Below, piece after piece: positions 52,044 to 61,004 of a stretch of DNA of 64,000 bases. The notes under the pieces were generated by a model that had not been told where the DNA came from, did no database searches, and was given only the letters and a program-made list of their open reading frames with translations. The translations under genes and the position numbers were made by a program. The stretch's first letter is position 1; each line of letters opens with the position of its first letter. Source of the stretch: Microbacterium kyungheense (GTDB lineage: Bacteria > Actinomycetota > Actinomycetes > Actinomycetales > Microbacteriaceae); the NCBI RefSeq assembly GCF_006783905.1, contig NZ_VFPE01000001.1, positions 1,240,001-1,304,000 on the forward strand, given 5' to 3'.

Positions 52044-53003
52044 TCAGCGGAGCGTCCTGACGGCCTCGGCGGAAGGCGGCTGCCAGAGCGGCGCACTCGT
52101 GTCGGGCTCCAGCCAGCGGCGCTCGGCGGCGACGTCCGCGGCCACCGCGAGGAAAGCGGCGGTGGCCGCGGAGAGAGGCTCGTCGCGCCACGCGATCGAC
52201 CACGGGTACACGGGCTGGAGTTCGGCGGGATGGTGCAGGGGCATCCCGAACCGCCGGTACCGCTGCGCATACGAGTCGAACTCGAGCAGGTACGCGCCGG
52301 CGGGCGCCCGCTCCATGCGCGCCAGACACTGATCGAAGGTGCCGGGGTTGCCCAGCCAGCTGAGGGTGAGCGCGGCGTCGGATTCGAACGCGCTGAGGTA
52401 CTCGCCATGGGCGTTGAACAGGGCCGAGCCGCGCGGATCGCCGAAGACCTCGATCGGGCGCTCGTTGAGCGAGACCGTGGCGCACTCCCGCTCGCCGCGG
52501 CGGCCGACCAGCCGGAACGGCTCAAGGCGGAGCGGACGATGCCGCCATCCCTCGGGATGCGCGGCGGTCATGCCGGGAGTGACGCGCAGGATCGCGACGT
52601 CGAGCAGGCCGTTCATGAGGGCATCCAGCTGACGCTGGCTGTCCATGGAGCTCGCGATGACCGCGACATCGGGGAACCGCGCCGCGAAGGCGTCGACGAC
52701 GAGCCTGCTGGTGTCGAGGTCGAAGATGTGGGCGATGCGGATGCCGGCGTCCTCGGCCCGTGTCATGCGTGTCGCGTGGGCGATGAGCACGCGGGCGTCG
52801 CGGAGGAATCGAGCGCCGTCCGGCGTCAGGGCGACGTGGCGGCTGTCCCGGGTCAGAAGCCGGAATCCGAGGTCGCTCTCCAGGCGGCGGATCTGCTTCG
52901 ACAGCGCCGGCTGGCTGATGTGCAGGCGTGCGGCGGCGCGTCCGAAGTGCAGTTCGTCGGCGACGACGACGAAATAGCGCACGAGTCGAAGATCGAGGTC
53001 CAC
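52044..53003 (-). CDS. LysR-family transcription regulator
   Basis: A 319-aa regulator starting at GTG 53003 behind GGAGGACAG. The winged HTH is at 1-62 (YFVVVADELHFGRAAARLHI, SQPALSKQIRRLE) and a periplasmic-binding-like effector domain covers about 90-290. It is divergent from the alpha/beta hydrolase-SDR pair, the classical LysR layout, so it likely controls them; the effector is unknown. Confidence 0.9.
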   Translation of the reverse strand: MDLDLRLVRYFVVVADELHFGRAAARLHISQPALSKQIRRLESDLGFRLLTRDSRHVALTPDGARFLRDARVLIAHATRMTRAEDAGIRIAHIFDLDTSRLVVDAFAARFPDVAVIASSMDSQRQLDALMNGLLDVAILRVTPGMTAAHPEGWRHRPLRLEPFRLVGRRGERECATVSLNERPIEVFGDPRGSALFNAHGEYLSAFESDAALTLSWLGNPGTFDQCLARMERAPAGAYLLEFDSYAQRYRRFGMPLHHPAELQPVYPWSIAWRDEPLSAATAAFLAVAADVAAERRWLEPDTSAPLWQPPSAEAVRTLR

Positions 53004-53142
53004 CTGTCCTCCTGTACGAAGAGTGGCGCGTGGCGCCGATCGTTGCAAGTTCGGTTATCGATCCGTGGCGCACAGGTCTTGGACGCCGCCGATCGCGCGG
53101 GTGTGTGCTGATCACGTCCGCCGATCGCAAGGAGCACGTCGT
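53004..53142. promoter_or_regulatory. Divergent LysR control region
   Basis: The gap contains CGATCGTTGCAAGTTCGGTT ATCGATCC (53037-53064), in which ATCG/CGAT ends flank an inner TTGCAA dyad; a LysR site of the T-N11-A type would be expected in such a place. Basis: sequence symmetry and layout only. Confidence 0.4.
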
Positions 53143-53943
53143 ATGCCTGAGACGCCCCGTCCCGTCGTCTTCATCCATGGTCTCTGGCTGCATGCCACCA
53201 GCTGGGAGCCGTGGGTCGAGCGGTTCCGGGCGGCCGGGTACGAGCCGGTCGCGCCGGGCTGGCCGAACGAGCCCGCGAGCGTCGCCGAGGCGCGGGCGAA
53301 CCCCGACGCCGTCGCGAACATCGGGATCGACGAGGCCGCGGGGCATTTCGCCGAGATCGCGAAGGGGCTCGGCGAGGACACGGTCCTGATCGGCCATTCG
53401 TTCGGCGGTCTGCTCGCCGAGAAGCTGCTCGGTGAGGGCATCGGGGCAGGAGCCGTCGCGATCGATCCGGCGCAGATCAAAGGCGTGCTCCCGCTTCCGC
53501 TGGCGCAGTTGCGGTCGGGATTCCCCGCACTCGGAAACCCCGCGAACCTTCACCGCGCGGTATCCCTGACGGCCGCGCAGTTCCGCTACGGATTCGGCAA
53601 TGCCGTGGACGAGGCCGAGTCCGACGCGCTCTACGAGCAGTGGACGATCCCGTCGCCGGCGCGGCCGCTGTTCCAGGCGGCGGCGGCCAACTTCGTCATG
53701 CACTCGCCCGCGGCCGTCGATACGAAGCGGGAGCCGCGTGGCCCGCTGTTGCTCATCTCGGGCACGGCGGACCACACCGTCCCCGATGTCGTCACCCGCT
53801 CGACGCTCAAGCAGTACCGCGATTCGATGGCAGTCACCGAGCTGCGGCAGTTCGAGGGCCGCGGCCACTCTCTGACGATCGACCACGGCTGGGGCGACGT
53901 CGCAGACGCGGTGCTGGAGTGGCTGCGGGCGCAGGGGCTGTGA
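53143..53943 (+). CDS. Alpha/beta-hydrolase
   Basis: A 266-aa hydrolase. VVFIHGLWLHATSWEPWVER (about 7-26, oxyanion region), nucleophile elbow LIGHSFGGLLAEK (Ser in GHSFG, about 86), acid in ISGTADHTVPD and the final His in GRGHSLTIDHGW. AAGGAG lies 8 nt before the ATG. It resembles the esterase/lipase group that is often LysR-controlled. 1 nt to the SDR gene, so the two form an operon divergent from the LysR gene. Confidence 0.9.
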   Translation: MPETPRPVVFIHGLWLHATSWEPWVERFRAAGYEPVAPGWPNEPASVAEARANPDAVANIGIDEAAGHFAEIAKGLGEDTVLIGHSFGGLLAEKLLGEGIGAGAVAIDPAQIKGVLPLPLAQLRSGFPALGNPANLHRAVSLTAAQFRYGFGNAVDEAESDALYEQWTIPSPARPLFQAAAANFVMHSPAAVDTKREPRGPLLLISGTADHTVPDVVTRSTLKQYRDSMAVTELRQFEGRGHSLTIDHGWGDVADAVLEWLRAQGL

Positions 53944-53944
53944 C

Positions 53945-54736
53945 ATGGACCTGGGGCTGGAGGGAGCTGTCGCGATCGTCACCGGCGCCGGGCGGGGGAT
54001 CGGACTCGCGGTGACCCGGACGCTGGTGGCGGAGGGCGCGCACGTGGTCGCGGCATCCCGCACCATCACGCCCGCGCTGTCGGAGGTCGCCGAGAACGGG
54101 GACTCCGTGCGGGCCGTCGCCGCCGACCTCACCGACTCCGCCGTCGCCGACCGGCTCGTCGCTCACGCGTCGGAGCTCGGGCCGCTGCGGGTGCTCGTGA
54201 ACAACGTGGGAGGTGTGCGCCCGCGCACCGGGGGATTCTCGTCGGTGACGGACGAGGAGTGGATGGGCACGTTCCAGCTGGACACGCTGACGGCGATCCG
54301 GATGACGCGCGCTGCGCTTCCGGCGCTGCGCGCTGCCGGCGGAGGAGCCATCGTCACGGTCGCTTCGGTGAACGCCCGGCTTCCTGACCCGCTCGTCATC
54401 GACTACAGCGCCGCCAAGGCGGCCCTGGTGAGCTTCTCGAAGGCGCTGTCGAAGGAGGTCGGACCGGCCGGCATCCGGATCAACACCGTCAGCCCGGGGC
54501 CGGTCGCCACCGACCTCTGGCTGGGGGACGGCGGAGTCGCCGCGACGCTGTCGGCCACCGCGGGTTCGGTGCGCGCCGACGTGGTGGCGGGCGCGGAGGC
54601 GTCGATGGTGACCGGCAGGTTCACGAAGCCCGACGAGGTCGCCGCCCTCGTGGCGTTCCTCGCGAGCGATCTCGTGGCGGGCAACCTCACCGGTGCCGAC
54701 ATCGTGATCGACGGTGGGCTGACCGCCGAGTTGTGA
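53945..54736 (+). CDS. Short-chain dehydrogenase/reductase
   Basis: A 263-aa classical SDR. Cofactor motif IVTGAGRGIGLAV (TGxxxGxG, about 11-23), NNVGG, catalytic Ser in VASVNARL and YSAAK (Tyr/Lys, about 155-159), and the C-terminal DIVIDGGLTAEL. An Arg in AASRT after the second strand suggests NADP preference. Coupled to the hydrolase gene; probable oxidation or reduction of the hydrolase product. Confidence 0.92.
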   Translation: MDLGLEGAVAIVTGAGRGIGLAVTRTLVAEGAHVVAASRTITPALSEVAENGDSVRAVAADLTDSAVADRLVAHASELGPLRVLVNNVGGVRPRTGGFSSVTDEEWMGTFQLDTLTAIRMTRAALPALRAAGGGAIVTVASVNARLPDPLVIDYSAAKAALVSFSKALSKEVGPAGIRINTVSPGPVATDLWLGDGGVAATLSATAGSVRADVVAGAEASMVTGRFTKPDEVAALVAFLASDLVAGNLTGADIVIDGGLTAEL

Positions 54737-54770
54737 TTCCGCGGGCGTCGCCGCACCGTGACCCGTGGCG

Positions 54771-55364
54771 TTACAGGCCCAGGACGCGCGCGAGCTGGCT
54801 CTCGAGGGCGTCTGCGGCCACGGCGGGGTCCATGCCGGCGCTCAGCACCTTCAGCCCGAGCCCTTCGGCGGTCGCCATGAGGCCCGTCGCGACGAGCGTC
54901 GCGTCCGCCGCCGCCAGGTCGGCGCGCGTGGCGACGGCGACCAGCTGCGCGAGGTGCTCCACCAGCAGCGCATCGTCGGCCGCGAGGGCGGCGGACAGTT
55001 CCTCGTGCGTCGCGGCGTGGGCCTGGAACGCCAGGCTGACACGGCCGTCGTCGATCTCGGCGCGGGTGCGCGGGATGAAGTTCTGCAGCATGGCGCCGAG
55101 CACCGCGCGGGGCGACGGCTCCGGGCCGAGGGCGTCGATGGCGGCGGTCATCCGCTGTTCATAGCGGACGCGTGCCTCGTCCATCGCATAGCGCAGCATC
55201 GCGTCCTTCGACGGGAAGTAGTGCTGCACCATGCCCGCGGTCACGCCCGCTTCGGTCGCGACGTGGCGGAGGCTCGCGGCATCCAGACCATCCCTGGCGG
55301 TGACGCGGAAGACGGCGTCAGCGATGAGGTGACGTCGTTCGTCGTGGTCCACGAGCTTGGGCAT
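54771..55364 (-). CDS. TetR-family repressor
   Basis: A 197-aa regulator starting at ATG 55364. HTH: DGLDAASLRHVATEAGVTAG (about 26-45) followed by MVQHYFPSKDAMLRYAM, the BetI-like form. The C-terminal helical domain (about 75-197) would bind a ligand. Divergent from the membrane-protein gene at 55452 across palindromic DNA, so it probably represses that gene and itself. Confidence 0.9.
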   Translation of the reverse strand: MPKLVDHDERRHLIADAVFRVTARDGLDAASLRHVATEAGVTAGMVQHYFPSKDAMLRYAMDEARVRYEQRMTAAIDALGPEPSPRAVLGAMLQNFIPRTRAEIDDGRVSLAFQAHAATHEELSAALAADDALLVEHLAQLVAVATRADLAAADATLVATGLMATAEGLGLKVLSAGMDPAVAADALESQLARVLGL

Positions 55365-55392
55365 GCGCCCAGCCTTTCGCATTGCAGTCGTA

Positions 55393-55439
55393 TTGACAAC
55401 CCGTTGTCCGGTCGTTTACATTGCAACTGCAACGTAAAC
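55393..55439. promoter_or_regulatory. Divergent promoter and TetR operator
   Basis: On the plus strand TTGACA (55393-55398) and TACATT (55417-55422) are 18 nt apart. GACAAC-CC-GTTGTC overlaps the -35. The 26-bp stretch 55414-55439 (ends GTTTAC and GTAAAC, inner TTGCA/TGCAA) is a near-perfect palindrome covering the -10. Both are good candidates for TetR binding. Confidence 0.6.
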
Positions 55440-55451
55440 GGAGGATGGGGG

Positions 55452-56129
55452 ATGCCGCAGCAACTCGCGCAGGCCGGCACGGGGTCCGCCCCACGCCGGA
55501 TCGGCGAGCGACGTCAGGGTGTCGACCGCGTGCGGCACGGTCTGCGACGCGCGCTGGCGACCGAGGCGGCCGGGTGGCGGAGCATCGGTCGCGCGCTCGT
55601 GCGGCGCCCGCGCGTGCCGCGCGGCGCGACCGCGATCGGGTACGACAAGCCCGTCCGCATGGTGCTCGTCGTCTTCGCCGTCCTCTCGCTCGTCGAGATC
55701 CCGATCGTGGACCTGCTGTTCCGCGGGATCCCCGCCGTCCGCTGGCCGATGCTCGCGCTCGGCGTGTGGGGCGTGCTCACGGTCGCCGGGATGCTGTGCG
55801 GGTACGTCACCCGCCCGCACGCGGTCGGCCCTGCCGGCATCCGCATCCGCCACGGGGGAGAGGTCGACGTGGACCTGCCGTGGGAGGTCGTCGCCTCCGT
55901 CGAACGACGCCGGGTGGGACTCTCGGGAGCGCCGGCGCTGAGCCTCACCGGGGAGGGGGAGGCGCAGGTGCTGAACCAGGTCGTGCAGGACTTCGTCGAC
56001 ATCGAGATCGCCCTGGAGCGCCCGACGGCGCTGCGGCTGCCGCAGGGAGACGTGACGGTGTCGGCGCTGCGCGTGTCGGCGGACGACCCCGCCGCCTTCC
56101 TCGACGCGGTGCGCCGGCACATCCCGTGA
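55452..56129 (+). CDS. Two-span membrane protein under TetR control
   Basis: A 225-aa protein starting at ATG 55452, 6 nt after GGAGGA. Residues about 70-125 contain two hydrophobic helices (VLVVFAVLSLVEIPIVDLLF and LALGVWGVLTVAGMLCGYV). The C-terminal 100 residues are beta-rich and soluble (PAGIRIRHGGEVDVDLPWEV), similar in character to PH-like cytoplasmic domains of small membrane proteins. No family firmly recognised. The paired TetR gene is the only clue to regulation. Confidence 0.7.
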   Translation: MPQQLAQAGTGSAPRRIGERRQGVDRVRHGLRRALATEAAGWRSIGRALVRRPRVPRGATAIGYDKPVRMVLVVFAVLSLVEIPIVDLLFRGIPAVRWPMLALGVWGVLTVAGMLCGYVTRPHAVGPAGIRIRHGGEVDVDLPWEVVASVERRRVGLSGAPALSLTGEGEAQVLNQVVQDFVDIEIALERPTALRLPQGDVTVSALRVSADDPAAFLDAVRRHIP

Positions 56130-56142
56130 TCCGGCGGGCGCG

Positions 56143-56640
56143 TCAGCCGGCGTGACGCCGGCGGTGGCGTTCGAGCACGCGGGCCGCGAGCTCCTCGGGC
56201 ATGCCCGGGCCGGGGAGGGCCTCGACCTCGGCCGCGTCGTCGAGCGGCCCGCAGACGTCGCACACGAGCCGCATCCGCACGGGGTGCTCGTCGCTTCCGT
56301 GACGGTACAGGATCGGTGCGCCGTCCGGGGCCGCCCAGCGGTCGCCCCATTCCGTGAGAGCGATGAGCGCGGGGGCGAGGTCGCGCCCGCGCTCGGTGAG
56401 GCGGTACTCGCCGTCGCCCGAGTCGTTCGTCACGCGTTCCAGGACGCCTTCGTCCACGAGGTGGTCCAGGCGCGACGCCAGAACGTTGGTGGCGATCCCG
56501 AGGCTCTTCTGGAACTCCGAGAACCTCGTCGACTCGGCGAAGAGCGCGTTGCGCAGGATCAGGAAGGTCCAGCGCTCGCCGAACACCTCGAGGGTGCGCG
56601 AGATGGAGCAGACCTGGGATTCGTACGTCCTGCCGAGCAT
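56143..56640 (-). CDS. HxlR-family transcription regulator
   Basis: A 165-aa winged-helix regulator. CSISRTLEVFGERWTFLILR (about 11-30) and RFSEFQKSLGIATNVLASRL are HxlR signatures; such proteins often sense electrophiles or redox state. A C-terminal extension after residue 115 has Cys-x2-Cys (CDVCG) and could bind metal. TACCCT (56647-56652) is 6 nt before the ATG, so it is probably leaderless. Divergent from the MocR gene. Confidence 0.88.
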   Translation of the reverse strand: MLGRTYESQVCSISRTLEVFGERWTFLILRNALFAESTRFSEFQKSLGIATNVLASRLDHLVDEGVLERVTNDSGDGEYRLTERGRDLAPALIALTEWGDRWAAPDGAPILYRHGSDEHPVRMRLVCDVCGPLDDAAEVEALPGPGMPEELAARVLERHRRRHAG

Positions 56641-56704
56641 GCGTTCAGGGTAGATCCGGGGGTTGCATCAAGCAAGTCCGCGGCGCGCGTGGTGGGATAG
56701 CGGC

Positions 56705-58102
56705 ATGAGCGAGGGACGCATCACCGGGCTCGACCTGCATCTGCCGCTCTCGGGCACGCGGCCGGCCCGCTCGCTGGAGGACGCGATCCGCTCGCTCGTG
56801 TCGACCGGCGCCCTGCCGGTCGGCGCCCGGCTGCCGGCGGCGCGGGCGCTCGCCGCCGACCTCGGGATCGCGCGCAACACGGTCGCGGACGTCTACGCCC
56901 GCCTGACGGCAGAGGGGTGGCTCGAAGCGCGGGTGGGCGCGGGGACATGGGTCGCCGCCTCGCCGGCCGCCGTCGTCCCGGTCGCCGGTCGTCCGGCCGC
57001 GCCGCCGCCGTTCGACCTGCGCGGCGGGCTCGTGGACGCGAGCGACTTCGCGTACGCGTCGTGGAGCGCGCACGCGCGGCAGGCGCTCGCCGAGCTGCCC
57101 GGCACCGCGTTCTCGTACCCGCCCGCCGCCGGCACGGCCGCGCTGCGGCAGAGTCTCGCCGTGTACGTCGCGCGCACGCGTGGGGTCGCGGTGGGGACGG
57201 ACGACCTCGTGGTGGGCACGGGTTTCGGCGACCTGCTGTCTCTCGTGTGCCGGGCGCTGCGCGAGCGCGGCGCCCGCCGCATCGCGGTCGAGGAGTACGG
57301 GCACGACCGGCATCGGCGCATCATCGCCGCGGCGGGTCTGGAGGCGGTGCCGATCGCGGTCGACGGCGACGGCGCCGTCGTGGACGGACTCGAAGATCTG
57401 GATGCCGCCGCCGCCCTGCTGACGCCTGCCCATCAGTTCCCGACCGGGGTGCCGCTCTCGGCCGCGCGCCGGCGTGCCGTCGTCGAGTGGGCGCGACGCA
57501 GCGGGGCGTTCGTCCTGGAGGACGACTACGACGGCGAGTTCCGCTACGACCGTCGCAGCATCGGCGCGCTGCAGGCCCTCGCGCCCGACCGCGTGGTCTA
57601 CCTCGGCACCGCGAGCAAGGCGCTGGCCCCGGCCGTCGGCCTGGCGTGGGCGGTCGTTCCCACCGCCCTGTGGCAAGACGTGCTCGCGCAGCGCGAGGCC
57701 GGAGGAGCCGCGGCCGCCGGCATCCACCAGCACATCCTTGCGCGGTTCATCGACTCGTTCGCGTACGACCGGGCGGTGCGGCGGCGTCGCGCGGAGTTCC
57801 GCGCGCGGCGCGAGCTGCTCGAGCGGCTGCTCGCCGAGCGCGTGCCGTCGGCGTCGCTGCACGGCCTGGCCGCGGGGCTGCAGTGCCTGGTGCGGCTGCC
57901 GGAGGGCGTCGCCGAGGCGGACGTGGTGGATGCCGCCGCCCGGCGCGGCGTGGCCGTCCTGGGACTCTCGGAGTACCGGTTCGGCGCGGCCGAGGACGGC
58001 GAGCCGGTCGGGATCGTGGTGGGCTACGGCGCCCCGACGCCCGCGCGCGCCGAGCGGGCGCTGGAGCTCTTCGTCGAGGCGGTGGCCACGGCCGCGGAAT
58101 GA
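56705..58102 (+). CDS. MocR-type GntR/aminotransferase regulator
   Basis: A 465-aa fusion of a GntR winged HTH (about 15-80, GARLPAARALAADLGIARNT) and a PLP-dependent aminotransferase-fold domain (about 110-465). The PLP Lys is in TASKALAP (Lys305) and DDYDGEFRYDR is a MocR/PdxR signature. Such proteins usually regulate vitamin B6 synthesis or an amino-acid pathway. The AhpD-like gene follows on the same strand. Target unknown. Confidence 0.9.
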   Translation: MSEGRITGLDLHLPLSGTRPARSLEDAIRSLVSTGALPVGARLPAARALAADLGIARNTVADVYARLTAEGWLEARVGAGTWVAASPAAVVPVAGRPAAPPPFDLRGGLVDASDFAYASWSAHARQALAELPGTAFSYPPAAGTAALRQSLAVYVARTRGVAVGTDDLVVGTGFGDLLSLVCRALRERGARRIAVEEYGHDRHRRIIAAAGLEAVPIAVDGDGAVVDGLEDLDAAAALLTPAHQFPTGVPLSAARRRAVVEWARRSGAFVLEDDYDGEFRYDRRSIGALQALAPDRVVYLGTASKALAPAVGLAWAVVPTALWQDVLAQREAGGAAAAGIHQHILARFIDSFAYDRAVRRRRAEFRARRELLERLLAERVPSASLHGLAAGLQCLVRLPEGVAEADVVDAAARRGVAVLGLSEYRFGAAEDGEPVGIVVGYGAPTPARAERALELFVEAVATAAE

Positions 58103-58169
58103 CGTCGGCGTGATGATTGGCCCACGCCTGCGGCATCCGATTGGCCGTGTCCGCTGGGTCGCTCCGGCC

Positions 58170-58175
58170 TACCGT
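58170..58175 (+). promoter_or_regulatory. -10 hexamer for leaderless AhpD-like gene
   Basis: TACCGT ends 6 nt before the ATG at 58182. Confidence 0.45.
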
Positions 58176-58181
58176 GGACGT

Positions 58182-58679
58182 ATGACCGCTGCGATCCGCA
58201 CCCTCGTCCCCGTTGCCTCCCGCCTCGACTTCGACGCCCTCGCGCCCGTGTTCTCGCGCGCGGTGGGTGAGCTCGACGACGCCGCGACCGCCCAGCTCGA
58301 CCTCGCCGGGATCGATGCGGGGCTGCGCGAGCTCGTGCGCCTGCGCGCCTCGCAGCTGAACGGCTGCGCGTACTGCGTCGACATGCACGCGCGCGCCGCG
58401 CGGACGCACGGTGTCACCGCACAGCGGGTCGACGCCCTCGCGGTGTGGCGCGAGTCCGGCCTGTTCACCGAGGAGGAGCGGTCGGCGTTCGCACTCACCG
58501 AGGAGGTCACCCGGCTCTCCGAGACGCACGTGCCTGAAGCGGCGGTGACCGGCGCCGTCGACGCGTTCGGTGAAGAGGGGGCGGCGGCGCTGATCTCGCT
58601 CATCATCGCCATCAACGTGTGGAACGCGATCGGCGTGACGGCGCGGCCGTGGCGCGTCGCGCCGCGCGCGGAGGACTGA
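58182..58679 (+). CDS. AhpD/carboxymuconolactone decarboxylase-family protein
   Basis: A 165-aa protein with the peroxidase-type motif LNGCAYCVDMHARAAR (CxxC plus His, about 61-76), LVRLRASQLN before it and INVWNAIGVTARP near the end. The CxxC and His indicate an alkylhydroperoxidase-like redox activity. MocR regulators are often next to such genes; here both lie on the plus strand with 79 nt between and a separate start signal. Confidence 0.9.
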   Translation: MTAAIRTLVPVASRLDFDALAPVFSRAVGELDDAATAQLDLAGIDAGLRELVRLRASQLNGCAYCVDMHARAARTHGVTAQRVDALAVWRESGLFTEEERSAFALTEEVTRLSETHVPEAAVTGAVDAFGEEGAAALISLIIAINVWNAIGVTARPWRVAPRAED

Positions 58680-58713
58680 GCGCGGGCGGCACGGCGTGAC
58701 GCCCGGCGCCCAG

Positions 58714-58719
58714 TACGCT
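58714..58719 (+). promoter_or_regulatory. -10 hexamer for the Wadjet operon
   Basis: TACGCT ends 7 nt before ATG 58727, the leaderless spacing; an in-frame GTG at 58721 is too close to be used. Confidence 0.45.
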
Positions 58720-58726
58720 GGTGGGG

Positions 58727-60199
58727 ATGACCAACACGCGTGCCGAGGCGGCGTATCTGCGCTCCGTGGCGGCGTTCCGGACTCCCACGCTCGACCTGCT
58801 GCACCGGCGTTACGCGCCGTTCGTGGTCGCGGTGCTGTCGATCGTCTTCACGGTGGACCGCCCGGCTGTGGCCGTCGCGGACGCGCACGCCGAGATCGCC
58901 GAGATCCTCGACGAGCTGCGCGCCGCCGGGTACGACGAGGACGACCGCGCCCTGCCCTCGGGCACGGCCCGCGAGATCTGCCGGCACTGGGTGCGCGTGG
59001 GATGGCTGGTGCCGCAGATCGACGGCGACATCGAGGTGTACCGGCTGACCGCGCACGCGGTCGGCGCGCTGGAGATCACGGGCCGCACCGGGGGCGGGCG
59101 TACGCGCGTGTCGAACTCGCGAGTGAGGACGCTGCTCGAAGCAGTCGAACGCCTGGCTGCCGACGCCGAGACCGACCCTCAGGCGCGCATCGCCCGGCTG
59201 ACCGCGGAGCGGGACGCGCTGGACGCCGAGATCCTGCGGATCCAGGCCGAGGGCACGGCCCCGGTCGACGATGAGCAACTGCTCGAAGAGGCCGAGAACG
59301 TGCTGCACCTCGCCCGCGAGCTGCCGGCCGACTTCGCGCGCGTCGCAGAGTCGATCAAGGCCATGCAGCGTGACGTCGTGGCCGACCTGCGCCGTGACGT
59401 GCGCCCGACGGGCGAGGTGCTGCGCGAGTATCTCGAGCGCGGCCAGCACGTGATGCAGTCGACACCCGAGGGCCGCGCCTTCGCGGGCGCGCTGCGGCTG
59501 TTGGGCGACCCCGAGCGCATCGACGACCTCGCCGAGCAGCTGCACACCGTGCTCGCCCAGCCGTTCGCGCGCCTCATGGACGCCGATCAGCGCCAGGAGC
59601 TCGACGCGATCGGGCGGCGGGTGGAGCTCGGCGTGCTCGAAGTGCTGACCGCCCAGCGCCGGGCCTCGCACGTGATCACCGGCCAGGTGCGCACCCACGA
59701 CCCGGTACGCGATCGCCAGGTCGACGACCTGCTGCGCGACGTCATGTCGGGGCTGCAGACGTGGACCAGCACCTCGTCGGCCGAGGCGCCGGTCGACCCG
59801 GTGCGCAGCCTGCCGATGGCTGCCGTCGGGCACCTCCGCCAGTCGGTGAGCGACATCCGGCCGCCGGGGGCTCCCGCGCCGCTGTCGGACGCCGCGGACG
59901 ACGCGGAGTTCCTGGATGCCGACACGCGCGCGTGGGGCGGCCCGAGGTACGCCGAGCTCGAGGAGTACGTCGCCGGCCTCGGGGACGAGTTCGATCTGGG
60001 CTCCGCCTTCGAGGGCAGCGCCGATGACACGCGGCGGCCCGTCGACCTGCTGGGTCTGCTCGAGATCGCCCACCGCAACGGCATGACCGAGGGTGAGACC
60101 GTCTCGGTCGTCGAGGCCGTGCGCCCCGACGGCACGACGCGCCGCTTCGCCTTCGGCGCCGTGACCGCCCGCACCTTCAGGGAGAGCGACGATGACTGA
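58727..60199 (+). CDS. jetA: Wadjet subunit JetA (DUF3375)
   Basis: A 490-aa DUF3375 protein, the kleisin-like (MukF-type) subunit of the Wadjet anti-plasmid complex. An N-terminal winged-helix segment (about 1-110, [20 protein letters not shown]), a long helical middle (about 130-330) and a C-terminal winged helix ([20 protein letters not shown]) fit a kleisin that bridges the JetC heads. The start is set by TACGCT. Overlaps jetB by 8 nt. Confidence 0.92.
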   Translation: MTNTRAEAAYLRSVAAFRTPTLDLLHRRYAPFVVAVLSIVFTVDRPAVAVADAHAEIAEILDELRAAGYDEDDRALPSGTAREICRHWVRVGWLVPQIDGDIEVYRLTAHAVGALEITGRTGGGRTRVSNSRVRTLLEAVERLAADAETDPQARIARLTAERDALDAEILRIQAEGTAPVDDEQLLEEAENVLHLARELPADFARVAESIKAMQRDVVADLRRDVRPTGEVLREYLERGQHVMQSTPEGRAFAGALRLLGDPERIDDLAEQLHTVLAQPFARLMDADQRQELDAIGRRVELGVLEVLTAQRRASHVITGQVRTHDPVRDRQVDDLLRDVMSGLQTWTSTSSAEAPVDPVRSLPMAAVGHLRQSVSDIRPPGAPAPLSDAADDAEFLDADTRAWGGPRYAELEEYVAGLGDEFDLGSAFEGSADDTRRPVDLLGLLEIAHRNGMTEGETVSVVEAVRPDGTTRRFAFGAVTARTFRESDDD

Positions 60200-61004
60200 C
60201 CTCGACACCGTGAGCGAAGGGGTGGACACTTCGACTCGTTCCTCGCTCAGTGCAGGTGCCGCAAGCCCGGCCGCCGGCATCCCGCCGTTCATCGACCCCG
60301 TCGCGATGGAGGACGATCCGGACGACCTGTTCGCCGGCGACCGCGGGGTGCTGGAGGCGGACGTGCGCCGCGTGCTCGTGCACGTGCTGCAGCGCCGCTT
60401 CCTGCTCGCCGATCGCCACCGCGAGCAGTGGACGCTGCTGCTCGACAACCAGGGGCTGATCGAGTCGCGGCTGAACGACATGTTCGTGCGGCTGATCATC
60501 GACCACGACCGCGGCGTGGCGTACAAGCAGCAGGTGCGCTCCGACGAGTTCGACGTGCCGATCCTGCTGCGCGACTCGCCGTACTCGCGCGCCGAGACAC
60601 TGGTGCTCGTGCATCTGCGCACCGTGTACCAGCGCGAGACGGCGGCCGGCGAGCCGTCGGCGCGCGTGGACATCGAAGACGTCGAGCAGACCGTGCTCAG
60701 CTACTTCGCCGACTCCGACGGCGACACCGCGCGCCGGCAGCGGGCGATCCGCAAGGCGCTGGACCGGCTCGATCGAGACGGGATCGTCGACGAGGAGTCG
60801 GCGGGCCGGTTCCGCATCAGCCCGCTCGTCGAGATCGTGCTGAGCGCCGAGAAGCTGCGCGAGCTGCGCGACTGGCTGCGCGCACAGCAGTCCCTGCCCG
60901 ACCTCGACGACCCCGAGGCCGCGGGCGACGAGCTGGACGACGAACCCGACGCGCCCGACGAGCCCGGCGACGACGAGACCACCGTGGAGGACGCGGCACC
61001 GTGA
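60192..61004 (+). CDS. jetB: Wadjet subunit JetB (DUF4194)
   Basis: A 270-aa DUF4194 protein, MukE-like. [20 protein letters not shown] and [16 protein letters not shown] (about 140-155) are the winged-helix core. The first 35 residues are non-conserved and include a dispersed-repeat copy; the last 45 are acidic. Overlaps jetA by 8 nt and jetC by 4 nt. Confidence 0.92.
   Translation: MTDLDTVSEGVDTSTRSSLSAGAASPAAGIPPFIDPVAMEDDPDDLFAGDRGVLEADVRRVLVHVLQRRFLLADRHREQWTLLLDNQGLIESRLNDMFVRLIIDHDRGVAYKQQVRSDEFDVPILLRDSPYSRAETLVLVHLRTVYQRETAAGEPSARVDIEDVEQTVLSYFADSDGDTARRQRAIRKALDRLDRDGIVDEESAGRFRISPLVEIVLSAEKLRELRDWLRAQQSLPDLDDPEAAGDELDDEPDAPDEPGDDETTVEDAAP
60228..60256 (+). repeat. Dispersed repeat variant, N terminus of jetB
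   Basis: CACTTCGACTCGTTCCTCGC followed by TCAGTGCAGG resembles the longer form of the same repeat class; it encodes [10 protein letters not shown] in the non-conserved N terminus of JetB. Confidence 0.5.
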
